DNA of 14,566 nucleotides from Chitinophagaceae bacterium UBA5175 (GCA_002413325.1 DHWT01000111.1:1-14566); one strand, 5' to 3'. Shown: positions 1-6,914, numbered from the stretch's first letter. Notes: generated by a model from the sequence alone, not told the origin. A program made the numbers and translations.

Positions 1-906
1 ATTACAGAATGGACAACAAAAAGAGATCTCACTCCCGAAGAGTTGATTGGCTATTGCAAAAATGCAGATGCCTTTCTTAGCGCCGGCAGTAACCGGATTG
101 ACCGGTCTTTCCTGGAGGCCGTTACACATCTGAAAGTGATCAGCCTGCACAGTGCCGGTTATGACAATGTGGATATCGCTACGGCGACTGCTTTAAAATT
201 GCCGGTCGGAAATACGCCCGGGGTATTAAGTGATGCAACAGCCGACATTGCTTTTTTATTGATGCTGGCCACTTCGCGAAAGGCATTTTATATGAATAAA
301 ACCATCGAACAGGGGAAATGGGGTTTTTTCGAACCAACAGCCAACCTGGGTATCGATATCCGGGGGAAGACCCTGGGTATATTCGGACTGGGTAATATCG
401 GGTTTGAACTGGCCAGACGTTGTTCCGCGGCATTCGGAATGAAAATCATCTATCATAACCGGGGCCGGCATGAAAAGGCAGAAAAGGAATTACATGCGCA
501 TTGGGTAAGTTTCCATGAATTGCTGGAACAATCCGATGTATTGTCAGTCAATACCGCGCTTACACCTGAAACAAAAGGAACCTTCAACAAGCAGGCTTTT
601 GCCCGCATGAAAAAGACAGCCATTTTTATCAATGCGGCCAGGGGTTCGATCCATAATGAAGAGGATCTGACGGAAGCCCTGGAGCAGGGTATGATCTGGG
701 GTGCCGGCCTGGATGTGACCAATCCCGAACCCATGCGCCGCGACCATCCCTTACTGAATATGCCCAATGTTTGTGTATTGCCTCATATCGGATCTGCTAC
801 AGAGGAAACCCGGGCTGCCATGTCGCTGATCGCCGCCAAAAATGTCGTCGCTGGTTTGAACGGGGAACGGCTGCCCTTTGTAGTGAATCCGGAAGTGTAC
901 GCTTAA
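1..906 (+). CDS. D-2-hydroxyacid dehydrogenase (glyoxylate/hydroxypyruvate reductase type), 5' truncated by window edge
   Basis: The frame is open from base 1, so the true start lies upstream; 301 residues are visible of a usual ~315-330. A TTG at 43 is in frame but is probably an internal Leu codon. The protein belongs to the NAD(P)-dependent D-isomer-specific 2-hydroxyacid dehydrogenases, cytosolic enzymes that interconvert 2-oxoacids and D-2-hydroxyacids. Visible hallmarks are the segment before the Rossmann fold (GNTPGVLSDATADIAF), the dinucleotide loop GLGNIG, and the catalytic triad: Arg at 640-642 in NAARGS, Glu at 727-729 in NPEP and His at 784-786 in PHIGSAT. The substrate cannot be assigned, but the overall pattern resembles GhrB/glyoxylate reductase. 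It converges on the DUF5777 gene across a 77-base gap in which I see no convincing terminator. Family is certain, exact substrate is not. Confidence 0.93.
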   Translation: MTEWTTKRDLTPEELIGYCKNADAFLSAGSNRIDRSFLEAVTHLKVISLHSAGYDNVDIATATALKLPVGNTPGVLSDATADIAFLLMLATSRKAFYMNKTIEQGKWGFFEPTANLGIDIRGKTLGIFGLGNIGFELARRCSAAFGMKIIYHNRGRHEKAEKELHAHWVSFHELLEQSDVLSVNTALTPETKGTFNKQAFARMKKTAIFINAARGSIHNEEDLTEALEQGMIWGAGLDVTNPEPMRRDHPLLNMPNVCVLPHIGSATEETRAAMSLIAAKNVVAGLNGERLPFVVNPEVYA

Positions 907-983
907 CACCTAAAACGTATCGGTCAACGGCCAGCCATCTGCCGTCTGCAAAAGGTGCCAGCTTTAAGCGTCCGGCGTTAAGC

Positions 984-1877
984 CTACTTATGCACTTTCA
1001 AATTAAAATTGCGGGAAATATTGAATCCGAAATAAATATCCCCATGGCTCCAGGTACCAGGGGTCTGGGTGATATACTGGGTTTCGGTCATACTTTGGGA
1101 GTTGCTGAAAACGAGCTGGAATACATGCCCCCCCGTTTCGATATCCCAGCCAAGAGATAAGGAATTATTTACAGGGGTCGAAACCACCTGGTTTGGAAAT
1201 AGATAGTCGTATTCCACATTGATGCTCATCCGCCTGCTGATTTTCATTCGGGCTCCGCCGGCCAGGGCCAATACGTTATTCTGATCGGCACTGGTCGGAA
1301 CCAGGTTGTAATGGATGAGGGTGGGCGTAAGTTCCATGGAAAACAAGCGGCTGAATTTCCTTGCCATCAGCACCTGGGTCGTATACGCCAGGCGGTATGT
1401 GGAGTTTAAGTATGTTTTATCGGGGAAATGCTGCGTATAATAACTCATGGAACTGAGAATGCTAACGGAGAGAGGCATGCGCCCGTTATTGTCCGATTGA
1501 CGCAGTAATTTATACTTCAGGTAACCATCGAATGTTTTCTGGAATGAACTTCTTCCGATACCCACAGACAGCCGGTCGCTGATTCCATAATCCAGTCCCA
1601 TGCGCAGGGTTGCGTTATCAAGCCCGAAGAGTTCATAACTGCCGCTGTTGAGGGCACCGAACCGGTGCTGGATCTCCACATTCAGCGCACCGGCTGCCGG
1701 TGCTTCAATCGTTTTCATATTAACGATATACAATGCCTTGAATGTGCCCGTCACATATTCGGTCCGGGGAGCAGCAGCCAGTGAATCTTTCAGCGATTGC
1801 AACAACTGATCCTGTGCTTCAGTTTGTAAACCGTATAACAGGCAGGTGAAAACGAAATATATCTTCCTTGTTTTCAT
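984..1877 (-). CDS. DUF5777-type outer membrane beta-barrel protein
   Basis: Last gene of the seven-gene minus-strand operon. From the ATG at 1877 it encodes 297 residues. I chose this start over the in-frame ATG at 1901 because a signal peptide begins directly there (MKTRKIYFVFTCLLYGLQTEAQ), it avoids overlapping the YceI stop, and it leaves a 5-base gap. The mature part is rich in alternating aromatic/hydrophobic strands and Gly, as expected of an outer-membrane barrel. Examples are a segment near residues 80-100 (LRMGLDYGISDRLSVGIGRS), one near 200-230 (ALAGGARMKISRRMSINVEYDY), and a C-terminal strand pair ending FGFNISRNFNLKVHK. This matches my memory of the DUF5777 family, whose function is unknown and which often lies next to YceI genes in Bacteroidota; that neighbourhood is seen here. 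The family name is moderately secure, the barrel fold more so. Confidence 0.75.
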   Translation of the reverse strand: MKTRKIYFVFTCLLYGLQTEAQDQLLQSLKDSLAAAPRTEYVTGTFKALYIVNMKTIEAPAAGALNVEIQHRFGALNSGSYELFGLDNATLRMGLDYGISDRLSVGIGRSSFQKTFDGYLKYKLLRQSDNNGRMPLSVSILSSMSYYTQHFPDKTYLNSTYRLAYTTQVLMARKFSRLFSMELTPTLIHYNLVPTSADQNNVLALAGGARMKISRRMSINVEYDYLFPNQVVSTPVNNSLSLGWDIETGGHVFQLVFSNSQSMTETQYITQTPGTWSHGDIYFGFNISRNFNLKVHK

Positions 1878-1882
1878 ATTTT

Positions 1883-2431
1883 TTATTTTGAACGCATCCA
1901 AACGGTCCTGACTTTCACATCTATATCTTTGGCAATTTTTCCCCTTACCACTTCCGGAATGCTGATATCAAAATTTTCAGGTATTATTTTGAAGAAAGCC
2001 GTGCCCAGGATCCGGTCGTTTTTTACTTCAAGCTGGGCCGTGGTTTCAATGGGCCGGGTTACTCCATGAAGGTTCAGTTCCCCTTTAATGACGACCTGGT
2101 AAATGCCTTCTTTGGATAAATCCATTTCTCCCGAACAACTGCCGGAAAATGTCGCCTTCGGATATTTGTCACTCTCTGCATAGTTCTCATTAAAGTGTTC
2201 CTGCATCAGCTCCCTGGGGAAAATAAATCCCTTCAGTAAGAGAGCGAATGCCAGGTGGTGACTCGCCGGGTCCAGGATGGCATAGACCTGGTTGTTTTCA
2301 GCCTGGATATCTTCTAAAGGTGTCTTTGAATAAAACCCGATGAAACCTGTTTTGGTCAGGTAGACCTGGCAAAAAGCATTGCCGGAAAATAACAGGATCA
2401 GAAGGAAACTCAAACAGCATCGCAAACGCAT
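1883..2431 (-). CDS. YceI-like periplasmic lipid/isoprenoid-binding protein
   Basis: 182 residues, ATG at 2431, with a signal peptide (hydrophobic stretch about residues 7-20, probable cleavage before the Gln of FCQ). The rest fits the YceI lipocalin-like fold: a strand pattern with LDPASHHLAFALLLKGFIF, a central DKYPKATFSG motif near residues 88-97, the hallmark GELNLHGVTRPI at about 117-128, and a C-terminal ENFDISIPEVVRGKIAKDIDVKV. YceI proteins bind long amphipathic molecules such as polyisoprenoid quinone precursors in the periplasm; the ligand here is unknown. It sits 10 bases after the cytochrome-type lipoprotein gene and 5 bases before the DUF5777 barrel gene, so the three are surely co-transcribed. 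NAFC is not a good lipobox, so I favour a soluble periplasmic protein. Confidence 0.88.
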   Translation of the reverse strand: MRLRCCLSFLLILLFSGNAFCQVYLTKTGFIGFYSKTPLEDIQAENNQVYAILDPASHHLAFALLLKGFIFPRELMQEHFNENYAESDKYPKATFSGSCSGEMDLSKEGIYQVVIKGELNLHGVTRPIETTAQLEVKNDRILGTAFFKIIPENFDISIPEVVRGKIAKDIDVKVRTVWMRSK

Positions 2432-2441
2432 ATATCCGGAT

Positions 2442-2846
2442 TTAATTATTTTGTGCGCCCTGGCTTATCCAGTCAACTATTTTATTGATGGTGCAATCAT
2501 CCATTTTAGGCTGACCGTAAGGCATCCCTATATACCCGGTTGCATGAGTGATGTTGCCTTTCAGGTATCCGTTGCCGGCATAGGTTTTCAAATCGTTATA
2601 ACTGTCCAGTATGATGCCCCCGCTGCCTGTATTGCTGTTGCTCCCATGGCAGGCATAGCAATGGGACTGCAGGATGGGGACTACATCAGCCGCATATTTC
2701 ATATCTGCCGTATCGCAGGAAGATGTTCCGTTACCCGGAGGAGGCGGATTCATGGTTTGCCGGTCTGCACTGGTTTTGGAGCAGGAGATAAAAAAAAATG
2801 CTGGCAGGGCTGAAAACAAAATCGCGGTAAGGAACCGGAACTTCAT
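2442..2846 (-). CDS. Mono-haem c-type cytochrome lipoprotein
   Basis: 134 residues. The N-terminus is a lipoprotein signal (MKFRFLTAILFSALPAFFFISC) with the lipobox cysteine at 22, followed by a Pro-rich spacer (NPPPPGNG). The domain has one haem-attachment site, C63-Y-A-C66-H67, preceded by DVVPILQSHC. The likely distal ligand is Met108 in the GMPYGQPKM segment, and the C-terminal helix is INKIVDWISQGAQNN. Two further cysteines, C44 and C118, could form a disulfide. This layout (VxPIxxxxCxxCH ... MPxG ... IxxWIxxGA) is common in small Bacteroidota lipoproteins annotated as c-type cytochromes. The role is presumably electron transfer at a periplasmic or outer-membrane surface; the partner is unknown. 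Gaps are 26 bases after the OB-fold gene and 10 bases before the YceI gene. Haem ligation is inferred from the motif only. Confidence 0.87.
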   Translation of the reverse strand: MKFRFLTAILFSALPAFFFISCSKTSADRQTMNPPPPGNGTSSCDTADMKYAADVVPILQSHCYACHGSNSNTGSGGIILDSYNDLKTYAGNGYLKGNITHATGYIGMPYGQPKMDDCTINKIVDWISQGAQNN

Positions 2847-2872
2847 AGTTGTTTATTTAAGTGAATGAAAAT

Positions 2873-3283
2873 TTATTTTTTAATGACGCAATCCACCAGG
2901 TTCACATCCATGAGGAAGCCGGTGCATTTCCCTTTGATGGTTACTGCATCACCTTTTTGGAACTTCTCATCCGGGTTCAGATCTTTTTTTAAACCACTGC
3001 AATTGATACCTCCGTCGTCCGCGGCCCGGAGGTTGATGGAAACATAATTTCCGTTTTCACTTGCCGAAGAGATAATCCCGGTAATCTCAATCACCTGGCC
3101 CACCCATTTTTTGCTGGCCGTATTTTCGGATTTTAGAAACTCATTATAAAGATTCGTGGCAGACAGGGTGGCCACTGCCCGGTCTGCAGCCACATTCCGG
3201 TGCGGCTGATACACGGAATAAATTCCCCGGCCGGCCAGGCCAAGCAATAAAAGGCCTGTTCCGAAAAAATAGATTTTTCGCAT
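2873..3283 (-). CDS. Membrane-anchored OB-fold protein (tRNA_anti-like family)
   Basis: 136 residues, ATG at 3283. Residues about 4-22 (FFGTGLLLLGLAGRG in the core) form an N-terminal anchor or uncleaved signal, so the domain should be exported. The remainder resembles the tRNA_anti-like OB-fold family common in Bacteroidota: a helix SATNLYNEFLKSENTASKKW, then strands VGQVIEITGIISS, NYVSINLRA, a Cys-containing INCSGL, KGDAVTIKGKCTGF and a final MDVNLVDCVI. Three cysteines (C95, C120, C132) lie in the domain, two of them in the last strands. Despite the family name, an exported copy is unlikely to bind tRNA; the ligand is unknown. It is separated by 23 bases from the barrel gene upstream and 26 bases from the cytochrome gene downstream. 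Confidence 0.8.
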   Translation of the reverse strand: MRKIYFFGTGLLLLGLAGRGIYSVYQPHRNVAADRAVATLSATNLYNEFLKSENTASKKWVGQVIEITGIISSASENGNYVSINLRAADDGGINCSGLKKDLNPDEKFQKGDAVTIKGKCTGFLMDVNLVDCVIKK

Positions 3284-3306
3284 AACAACGATTTGCTGAT
3301 TTTACG

Positions 3307-4632
3307 TTAACGGAAGGAATGGGTGATACCGAAGTATATACCCGTACTCGAAATCGGCATGCTGCCGATACCAATGCCCTGAACAGGGATTTTCAAATAG
3401 GGTTCGATCTGGATTTTTGTTTTACTGCCAATAGCGAATTCATAGCCCCCGCTTAACTGGAGGATGGAGAAAATATTATTGGTAGAATTATTATAAGTTG
3501 AATCATGTGTATATGTCTGCCCGCTATAGCCATACGCCAGGTAGTTGTAATTTTCTTTTTTCATCAGGTAGGAAGAAAAGCCGGCTTTGGCAAAAAAGCC
3601 ATGTTTATTCCTGGATGCAAAATCATATCGCAGGTTTATCGGAATTTCAAACATGTTACAATTGCCATCCACATTTACGATCGTGACGCTGGCCGGAATA
3701 TTAGCGTTGCTCTTATTAAAATAATTACCTGTAGAATAATAGTATTTCTTATCCCACAGTAAACCGGTTTCAATGGTCAGCCGCTTATTGAAACGATAAC
3801 CGGCCAGAACGCCCAGGCTGAACCCGGGATGTTTGATAGACTGGAAATCCACACTACTCAGGTCCGGTCCGGCCAGGAAACCGATGTAAATACCTTTTGA
3901 AGATTGGGTCCTATCTGCCTTTGATTTTGATGTTGTTCCTGTTGAAAAGTCCTTTAAAGAAACGCCGGTTGCAGGTGCTGTAGAAAAAGGTATTCCATGC
4001 ACCAGCACGGATTCATTTGAGCCGTAAACGGATAAGGATAAGGTTTTTGTCACCGGTTCATGGAATGATTCCGGGAAAAGGGAAGGCGTTTCTGCAAGGG
4101 AGCTCTTTGTGCTGGCCTTCATCATATATGCACCGGGTACAGCAGTCATATAAATTATATGCAAATCATTTTTGCCGGAAACACCAGTAAGAGAAGCATT
4201 GTCTGATGGCCCCTGCATTTTTTTACTGAATGAATCTTTATCCTTCAAAAAGGTATTGACAGACGGATTTGGGGAAGGGTTGCCAGCGGCCTGTTCGCCC
4301 GGGATTGCCTGGTCTTTTTTTGTTTGACCGCCCTGACCGGCAGCAAGGGTATGATCTCCGGTGGAGGCATGACCGGGTTTCTGTTCTTTTTTATATCCTG
4401 AAAAATATACAAGAGAGAACAGGCCGAGTGGAATCAGGAGCAGCAGTAGAAGCCATCTGCGTTTATTGCGGGCTCCACGGGCCTGCATTGCCGGCGCTGC
4501 ATGCTGTTCGCCTGGAATTTCTCCCCTGAGTTTGCCCAGCAACTGATCCCAATCCGACTCCGACGTTTTGAGTGGATAGAGATCGCCCGCTTTGCGGAAC
4601 AGGTCGTCCATATTGTTATTTACATGCTCCAT
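3307..4632 (-). CDS. Sigma-linked envelope protein: cytoplasmic head, TM anchor, long linker, C-terminal outer-membrane beta-barrel
   Basis: 441 residues from the ATG at 4632, which overlaps the sigma factor's 3' end by 13 bases. An in-frame ATG at 4611 (MDDLFRKAG) is an equally plausible start and would give 434 residues. Four parts are visible. Residues 1-58 are a hydrophilic head with LYPLKTSESDWDQLLGKLRG. Residues 60-77 are a strong transmembrane segment (LLLLLLIPLGLFSLVYF) flanked by NKRR and KK. Residues 81-246 are a Ser/Thr/Gly/Pro-rich linker. Residues 247-441 are an outer-membrane barrel resembling the PorT/OMP_b-brl group, with GIYIGFLAGPDLSS, FEIPINLRYDF, GFFAKAGFSSYL and a terminal GIYFGITHSFR. 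The position after the ECF sigma gene and the basic-flanked helix suggest an N-in topology and a regulatory, anti-sigma-like role. That role is inference; no known anti-sigma domain is recognised. Confidence 0.8.
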   Translation of the reverse strand: MEHVNNNMDDLFRKAGDLYPLKTSESDWDQLLGKLRGEIPGEQHAAPAMQARGARNKRRWLLLLLLIPLGLFSLVYFSGYKKEQKPGHASTGDHTLAAGQGGQTKKDQAIPGEQAAGNPSPNPSVNTFLKDKDSFSKKMQGPSDNASLTGVSGKNDLHIIYMTAVPGAYMMKASTKSSLAETPSLFPESFHEPVTKTLSLSVYGSNESVLVHGIPFSTAPATGVSLKDFSTGTTSKSKADRTQSSKGIYIGFLAGPDLSSVDFQSIKHPGFSLGVLAGYRFNKRLTIETGLLWDKKYYYSTGNYFNKSNANIPASVTIVNVDGNCNMFEIPINLRYDFASRNKHGFFAKAGFSSYLMKKENYNYLAYGYSGQTYTHDSTYNNSTNNIFSILQLSGGYEFAIGSKTKIQIEPYLKIPVQGIGIGSMPISSTGIYFGITHSFR

Positions 4633-5192
4633 GATTTCGACTCCTCCTTTTCTTTAATGATCTTTTGCAGGATACCCCTTGCCCGGGACAGGTTTGATTT
4701 GGATGTGCCGACTGAAATACCCAGGGTATCTGCAATTTCAAAATGGGTGCATCCGTCTATTACAAACATGTTGAATACAACCCGGTACATGGGGGGAAGA
4801 CTTTTTACATAGCTGATCAGCTCTTTATATAATAGCAACTGGTCCGCTTTCTGGCTGTTATCCGGTTCTTCCCATACATATTCCGGAATACCACCAATTT
4901 CCGGTGTCATATTATTTTTACGCAATTCGTCGATGGATGTGTTGATAACAATCCGTTTCATCCAGGCCATCAGCAGCCTTTCCGGGAAATCCTCCTCTTC
5001 GTACTGGAAACGGTCTATATGCCGGAATACCTTAACGAACCCGTCGTTGGTAATATTCACAGCAACATCATACCGGTATACGTAACGGAATGCAATTTTT
5101 AATGCATAACCATAGAACCGCTCGTAAAGCATTCGCTGGCATCGTGGGTCCTGTTTTTTACATCCCTCTATGATATGTATGATGTTATCCAA
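4620..5192 (-). CDS. ECF-type RNA polymerase sigma factor (sigma-70 family)
   Basis: 190 residues. Region 2 spans about residues 13-93 (QRMLYERFYGYALKIAFRYV, DGFVKVFRHIDRF, LLMAWMKRIVINTSIDELRK) and region 4 about 118-180 (LPPMYRVVFNMFVIDG, then the helix-turn-helix THFEIADTLGISVGTSKSNL). There is no region 3, as expected of extracytoplasmic-function sigma factors. The start is TTG at 5190-5192. The upstream frame stays open to a stop inside the preceding gene but contains no ATG, and the next internal Met (residue 21) would remove part of region 2. A TTG start may keep synthesis low. It follows the COG4315 lipoprotein gene by 32 bases, and its last codons overlap the start of the barrel-anchor gene (ATGGAGCATGTAA), which favours translational coupling. 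It probably directs transcription of its own operon, though I found no promoter to prove this. Confidence 0.93.
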   Translation of the reverse strand: MDNIIHIIEGCKKQDPRCQRMLYERFYGYALKIAFRYVYRYDVAVNITNDGFVKVFRHIDRFQYEEEDFPERLLMAWMKRIVINTSIDELRKNNMTPEIGGIPEYVWEEPDNSQKADQLLLYKELISYVKSLPPMYRVVFNMFVIDGCTHFEIADTLGISVGTSKSNLSRARGILQKIIKEKEESKSWSM

Positions 5193-5224
5193 GGTCTTCA
5201 GGCGTCTATACTGTTTTAAAATTG

Positions 5225-6088
5225 TTATGGTGCAGCCGCAGTGAATTCATCCATGACCGGCCAGATGCCCGGGGTAGGTACGCTGATTCCTTTGGAATTA
5301 CCCCGTATCAGTGAGTCAGGTCCAAACCGGTAAACCGGCCAACCTTTATAAGTTAATTGCGGCTTGCCAAATTCATTGATGGTTGAAAACATTGTTTTAT
5401 CCAATGTAGACGGTGTATTCTGTATGGTACTTATCTGAAAAATGGGCCAGAATGCATCATTGCTGAAATCTGGTTTTGTATAATTATTCGTGTCTGATTT
5501 GTCGAACGAAAACGAATATAAAGTTACCCCGCGATCGTCTGTCATATAGAATGTTTTTCCGGTTCCGGGTTTATAAGTGCTGTCGTACTGGATCCCGTCA
5601 TTACCGACCAGCTGGCTGAATGCCAGCATCACCGTATAATCCGGCTTGGCCACATACCAGATACTTTCGAGCCCGTCACCTTTTATATCTGCAGCCGTTA
5701 TGTCTCCGGCATAATAGTATAACGGCCAGCCTTTGTAAGTAGTCTGTTTGGCGCCGTCTGAACGGGTAATGACACCAAAATCGGTCTGATTCAACCCGGT
5801 ACCAAAGGTCGGACTGGCCATATAAAAGACCGGCCAGGTGGAAATGCAACCACCGGTGCAGGCCGAACTGCCACTTGCATCCATCGAAAAGAAATAAAGT
5901 GTTTTGCCATTGCCGTCGGCCAGAACAGACCCAAAATGGGAATCTGTCTTTAATTGAACGGACAAACCGGGAAGAGTGGAAGGAGGTGTATTATTACCAT
6001 ATCCACCGGATGAACTTTTTTGACAGGAATCCAGGCTCCAAAGGAGCAGAAGGGGGACGACCGGCAATAGTCTATAATTTAAGCGCAT
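5225..6088 (-). CDS. COG4315-type lipoprotein with duplicated Yx[FWY]xxD repeat
   Basis: 287 residues, ATG at 6088, lipoprotein signal with lipobox LDSC (Cys22) and a Ser/Gly-rich spacer. The rest is two tandem copies of the secreted-repeat domain. Copy 1 (about 55-149) has KTLYFFSMD, the cysteine pair C77/C81 (SACTGGCISTWPVF), then YKGWPLYYYAGD and a closing IWYV. Copy 2 (about 182-277) has VTLYSFSFD, AFWPIF, YKGWPVYRFGPD and IWPV, but the cysteine pair is missing. Each copy carries two Yx[FWY]xxD motifs, four in total. The family's biochemical role is unknown; it is exported and found in many phyla. As the first gene of the probable seven-gene operon, just ahead of the sigma factor, it is a candidate sensor or accessory surface protein (inference). 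Confidence 0.88.
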   Translation of the reverse strand: MRLNYRLLPVVPLLLLWSLDSCQKSSSGGYGNNTPPSTLPGLSVQLKTDSHFGSVLADGNGKTLYFFSMDASGSSACTGGCISTWPVFYMASPTFGTGLNQTDFGVITRSDGAKQTTYKGWPLYYYAGDITAADIKGDGLESIWYVAKPDYTVMLAFSQLVGNDGIQYDSTYKPGTGKTFYMTDDRGVTLYSFSFDKSDTNNYTKPDFSNDAFWPIFQISTIQNTPSTLDKTMFSTINEFGKPQLTYKGWPVYRFGPDSLIRGNSKGISVPTPGIWPVMDEFTAAAP

Positions 6089-6131
6089 AAAGATTGAATT
6101 TGAATCTGATAAAAGGTAATGGGCAATAGTG

Positions 6132-6143
6132 AAACACGTGTTT
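6132..6143. promoter_or_regulatory. 12-base perfect palindrome, possible operator
   Basis: AAACACGTGTTT is a perfect palindrome. It lies 44 bases upstream of the lipoprotein/sigma operon start, in the 166-base divergent region shared with the DUF2569-like gene. A dimeric regulator could bind here, but a 12-base palindrome is short enough to occur by chance a few times in a window this size. The rest of this intergenic region shows only a -7-like element for the plus-strand gene. Confidence 0.25.
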
Positions 6144-6227
6144 AGTATTGAGTACGGGCTTTTAACCGGCAGGTTGCGTGGATTACAAATAGATGAGGGC
6201 CGCCTGTATTTAATGTTGTTAATTTAT

Positions 6228-6235
6228 TATGTTTG
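6228..6235 (+). promoter_or_regulatory. Bacteroidota -7 promoter element for the DUF2569-like gene
   Basis: TATGTTTG matches the Bacteroidota TAnnTTTG -7 consensus exactly and lies 19 bases upstream of the GTG start at 6255, giving a very short leader. I do not see a clear TTTG -33 partner at the expected 19-21 base spacing, so the call rests on one element. Confidence 0.4.
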
Positions 6236-6254
6236 ATAAACCCAACCAACTGCT

Positions 6255-6914
6255 GTGCGCCGGATTATTATTCTGATTTTATTCCTGCAGATATATTTAC
6301 TGTCTCTTGCCAATAACGAGGTTCAGGTCACCACTTCCCTTTCCGGTATATACTGGAATCATGTTTGGCTGAGCTTTTTCTTCGGAGTGCTTTTGACCAT
6401 GTTGTTCCGGTACCTGAATCAGCGTTCCATGCCGGCGGATCAGCGAAGTGATGCAGGCCTGCCTTTAAGAGGATGGATTATTTTACTTGGGGTCACCCTG
6501 GTAATACAGTTTGCCATCCAGGGATATGCTTTCTGGAATTCAAATTTCTATCTGAAGTCAGCATGGTATCCATGGGAGGCGGCAGGGGGGGGCATGAAAT
6601 TGCATTTGCTTTTTATCCTGGAAATGCTGATGACCCTGTTTGCGATAGCAGGCACCGGGGCTTTGATATACTGGTTTTTCGGTAGAAGAGATATTTTCCC
6701 TTCCATGTTTATTTATTACGTCGGTTATTTACTCTTAACCCAATTCATTTTACTGATCGTATATCACATCACGGATCTTCCGGCTGACCTGTTAAGCGTC
6801 CGTCACGTCATCTTAAAGCAGTTTTTCAGAATGATGGTTTGTGCCATGATCTGGGTCGGTTTTGTTATAAAGTCTGAAGATGTAAAACAAACCTTTGTTT
6901 ATCCGCATGGATGA
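6255..6914 (+). CDS. Integral membrane protein, DUF2569-like
   Basis: 219 residues starting at GTG (6255-6257). An in-frame TAA at 6237 lies just upstream with no ATG between, so GTG is the most plausible start. An N-terminal hydrophobic segment (IIILILFLQIYLLSLA, about 4-19) may be a signal peptide or first helix. A helix follows at about 36-52 (VWLSFFFGVLLTMLFRYL). After a polar loop come four more helices beginning LRGWIILLGVTLVIQFAI (about 71-88), then around 115-142, 149-168 and 188-206. The GWIxLxG start of the four-helix part resembles DUF2569 (E. coli YdgK-like) proteins of unknown function. It is convergent with the M28 peptidase gene, with five bases between the stops, and divergent from the sigma operon. 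The family assignment is tentative, the membrane topology secure. Confidence 0.65.
   Translation: MRRIIILILFLQIYLLSLANNEVQVTTSLSGIYWNHVWLSFFFGVLLTMLFRYLNQRSMPADQRSDAGLPLRGWIILLGVTLVIQFAIQGYAFWNSNFYLKSAWYPWEAAGGGMKLHLLFILEMLMTLFAIAGTGALIYWFFGRRDIFPSMFIYYVGYLLLTQFILLIVYHITDLPADLLSVRHVILKQFFRMMVCAMIWVGFVIKSEDVKQTFVYPHG

Noticed and set aside
771..1160. 129-residue plus-strand frame bridging the dehydrogenase end and the DUF5777 3' end
   Set aside because: It overlaps the dehydrogenase in another frame and is antisense to the barrel gene; no domain is recognised.
2379..2813. 144-residue plus-strand open frame across the cytochrome-type lipoprotein gene
   Set aside because: It is antisense to a gene with a lipobox and CxxCH motif, and the predicted protein is unlike any known family.
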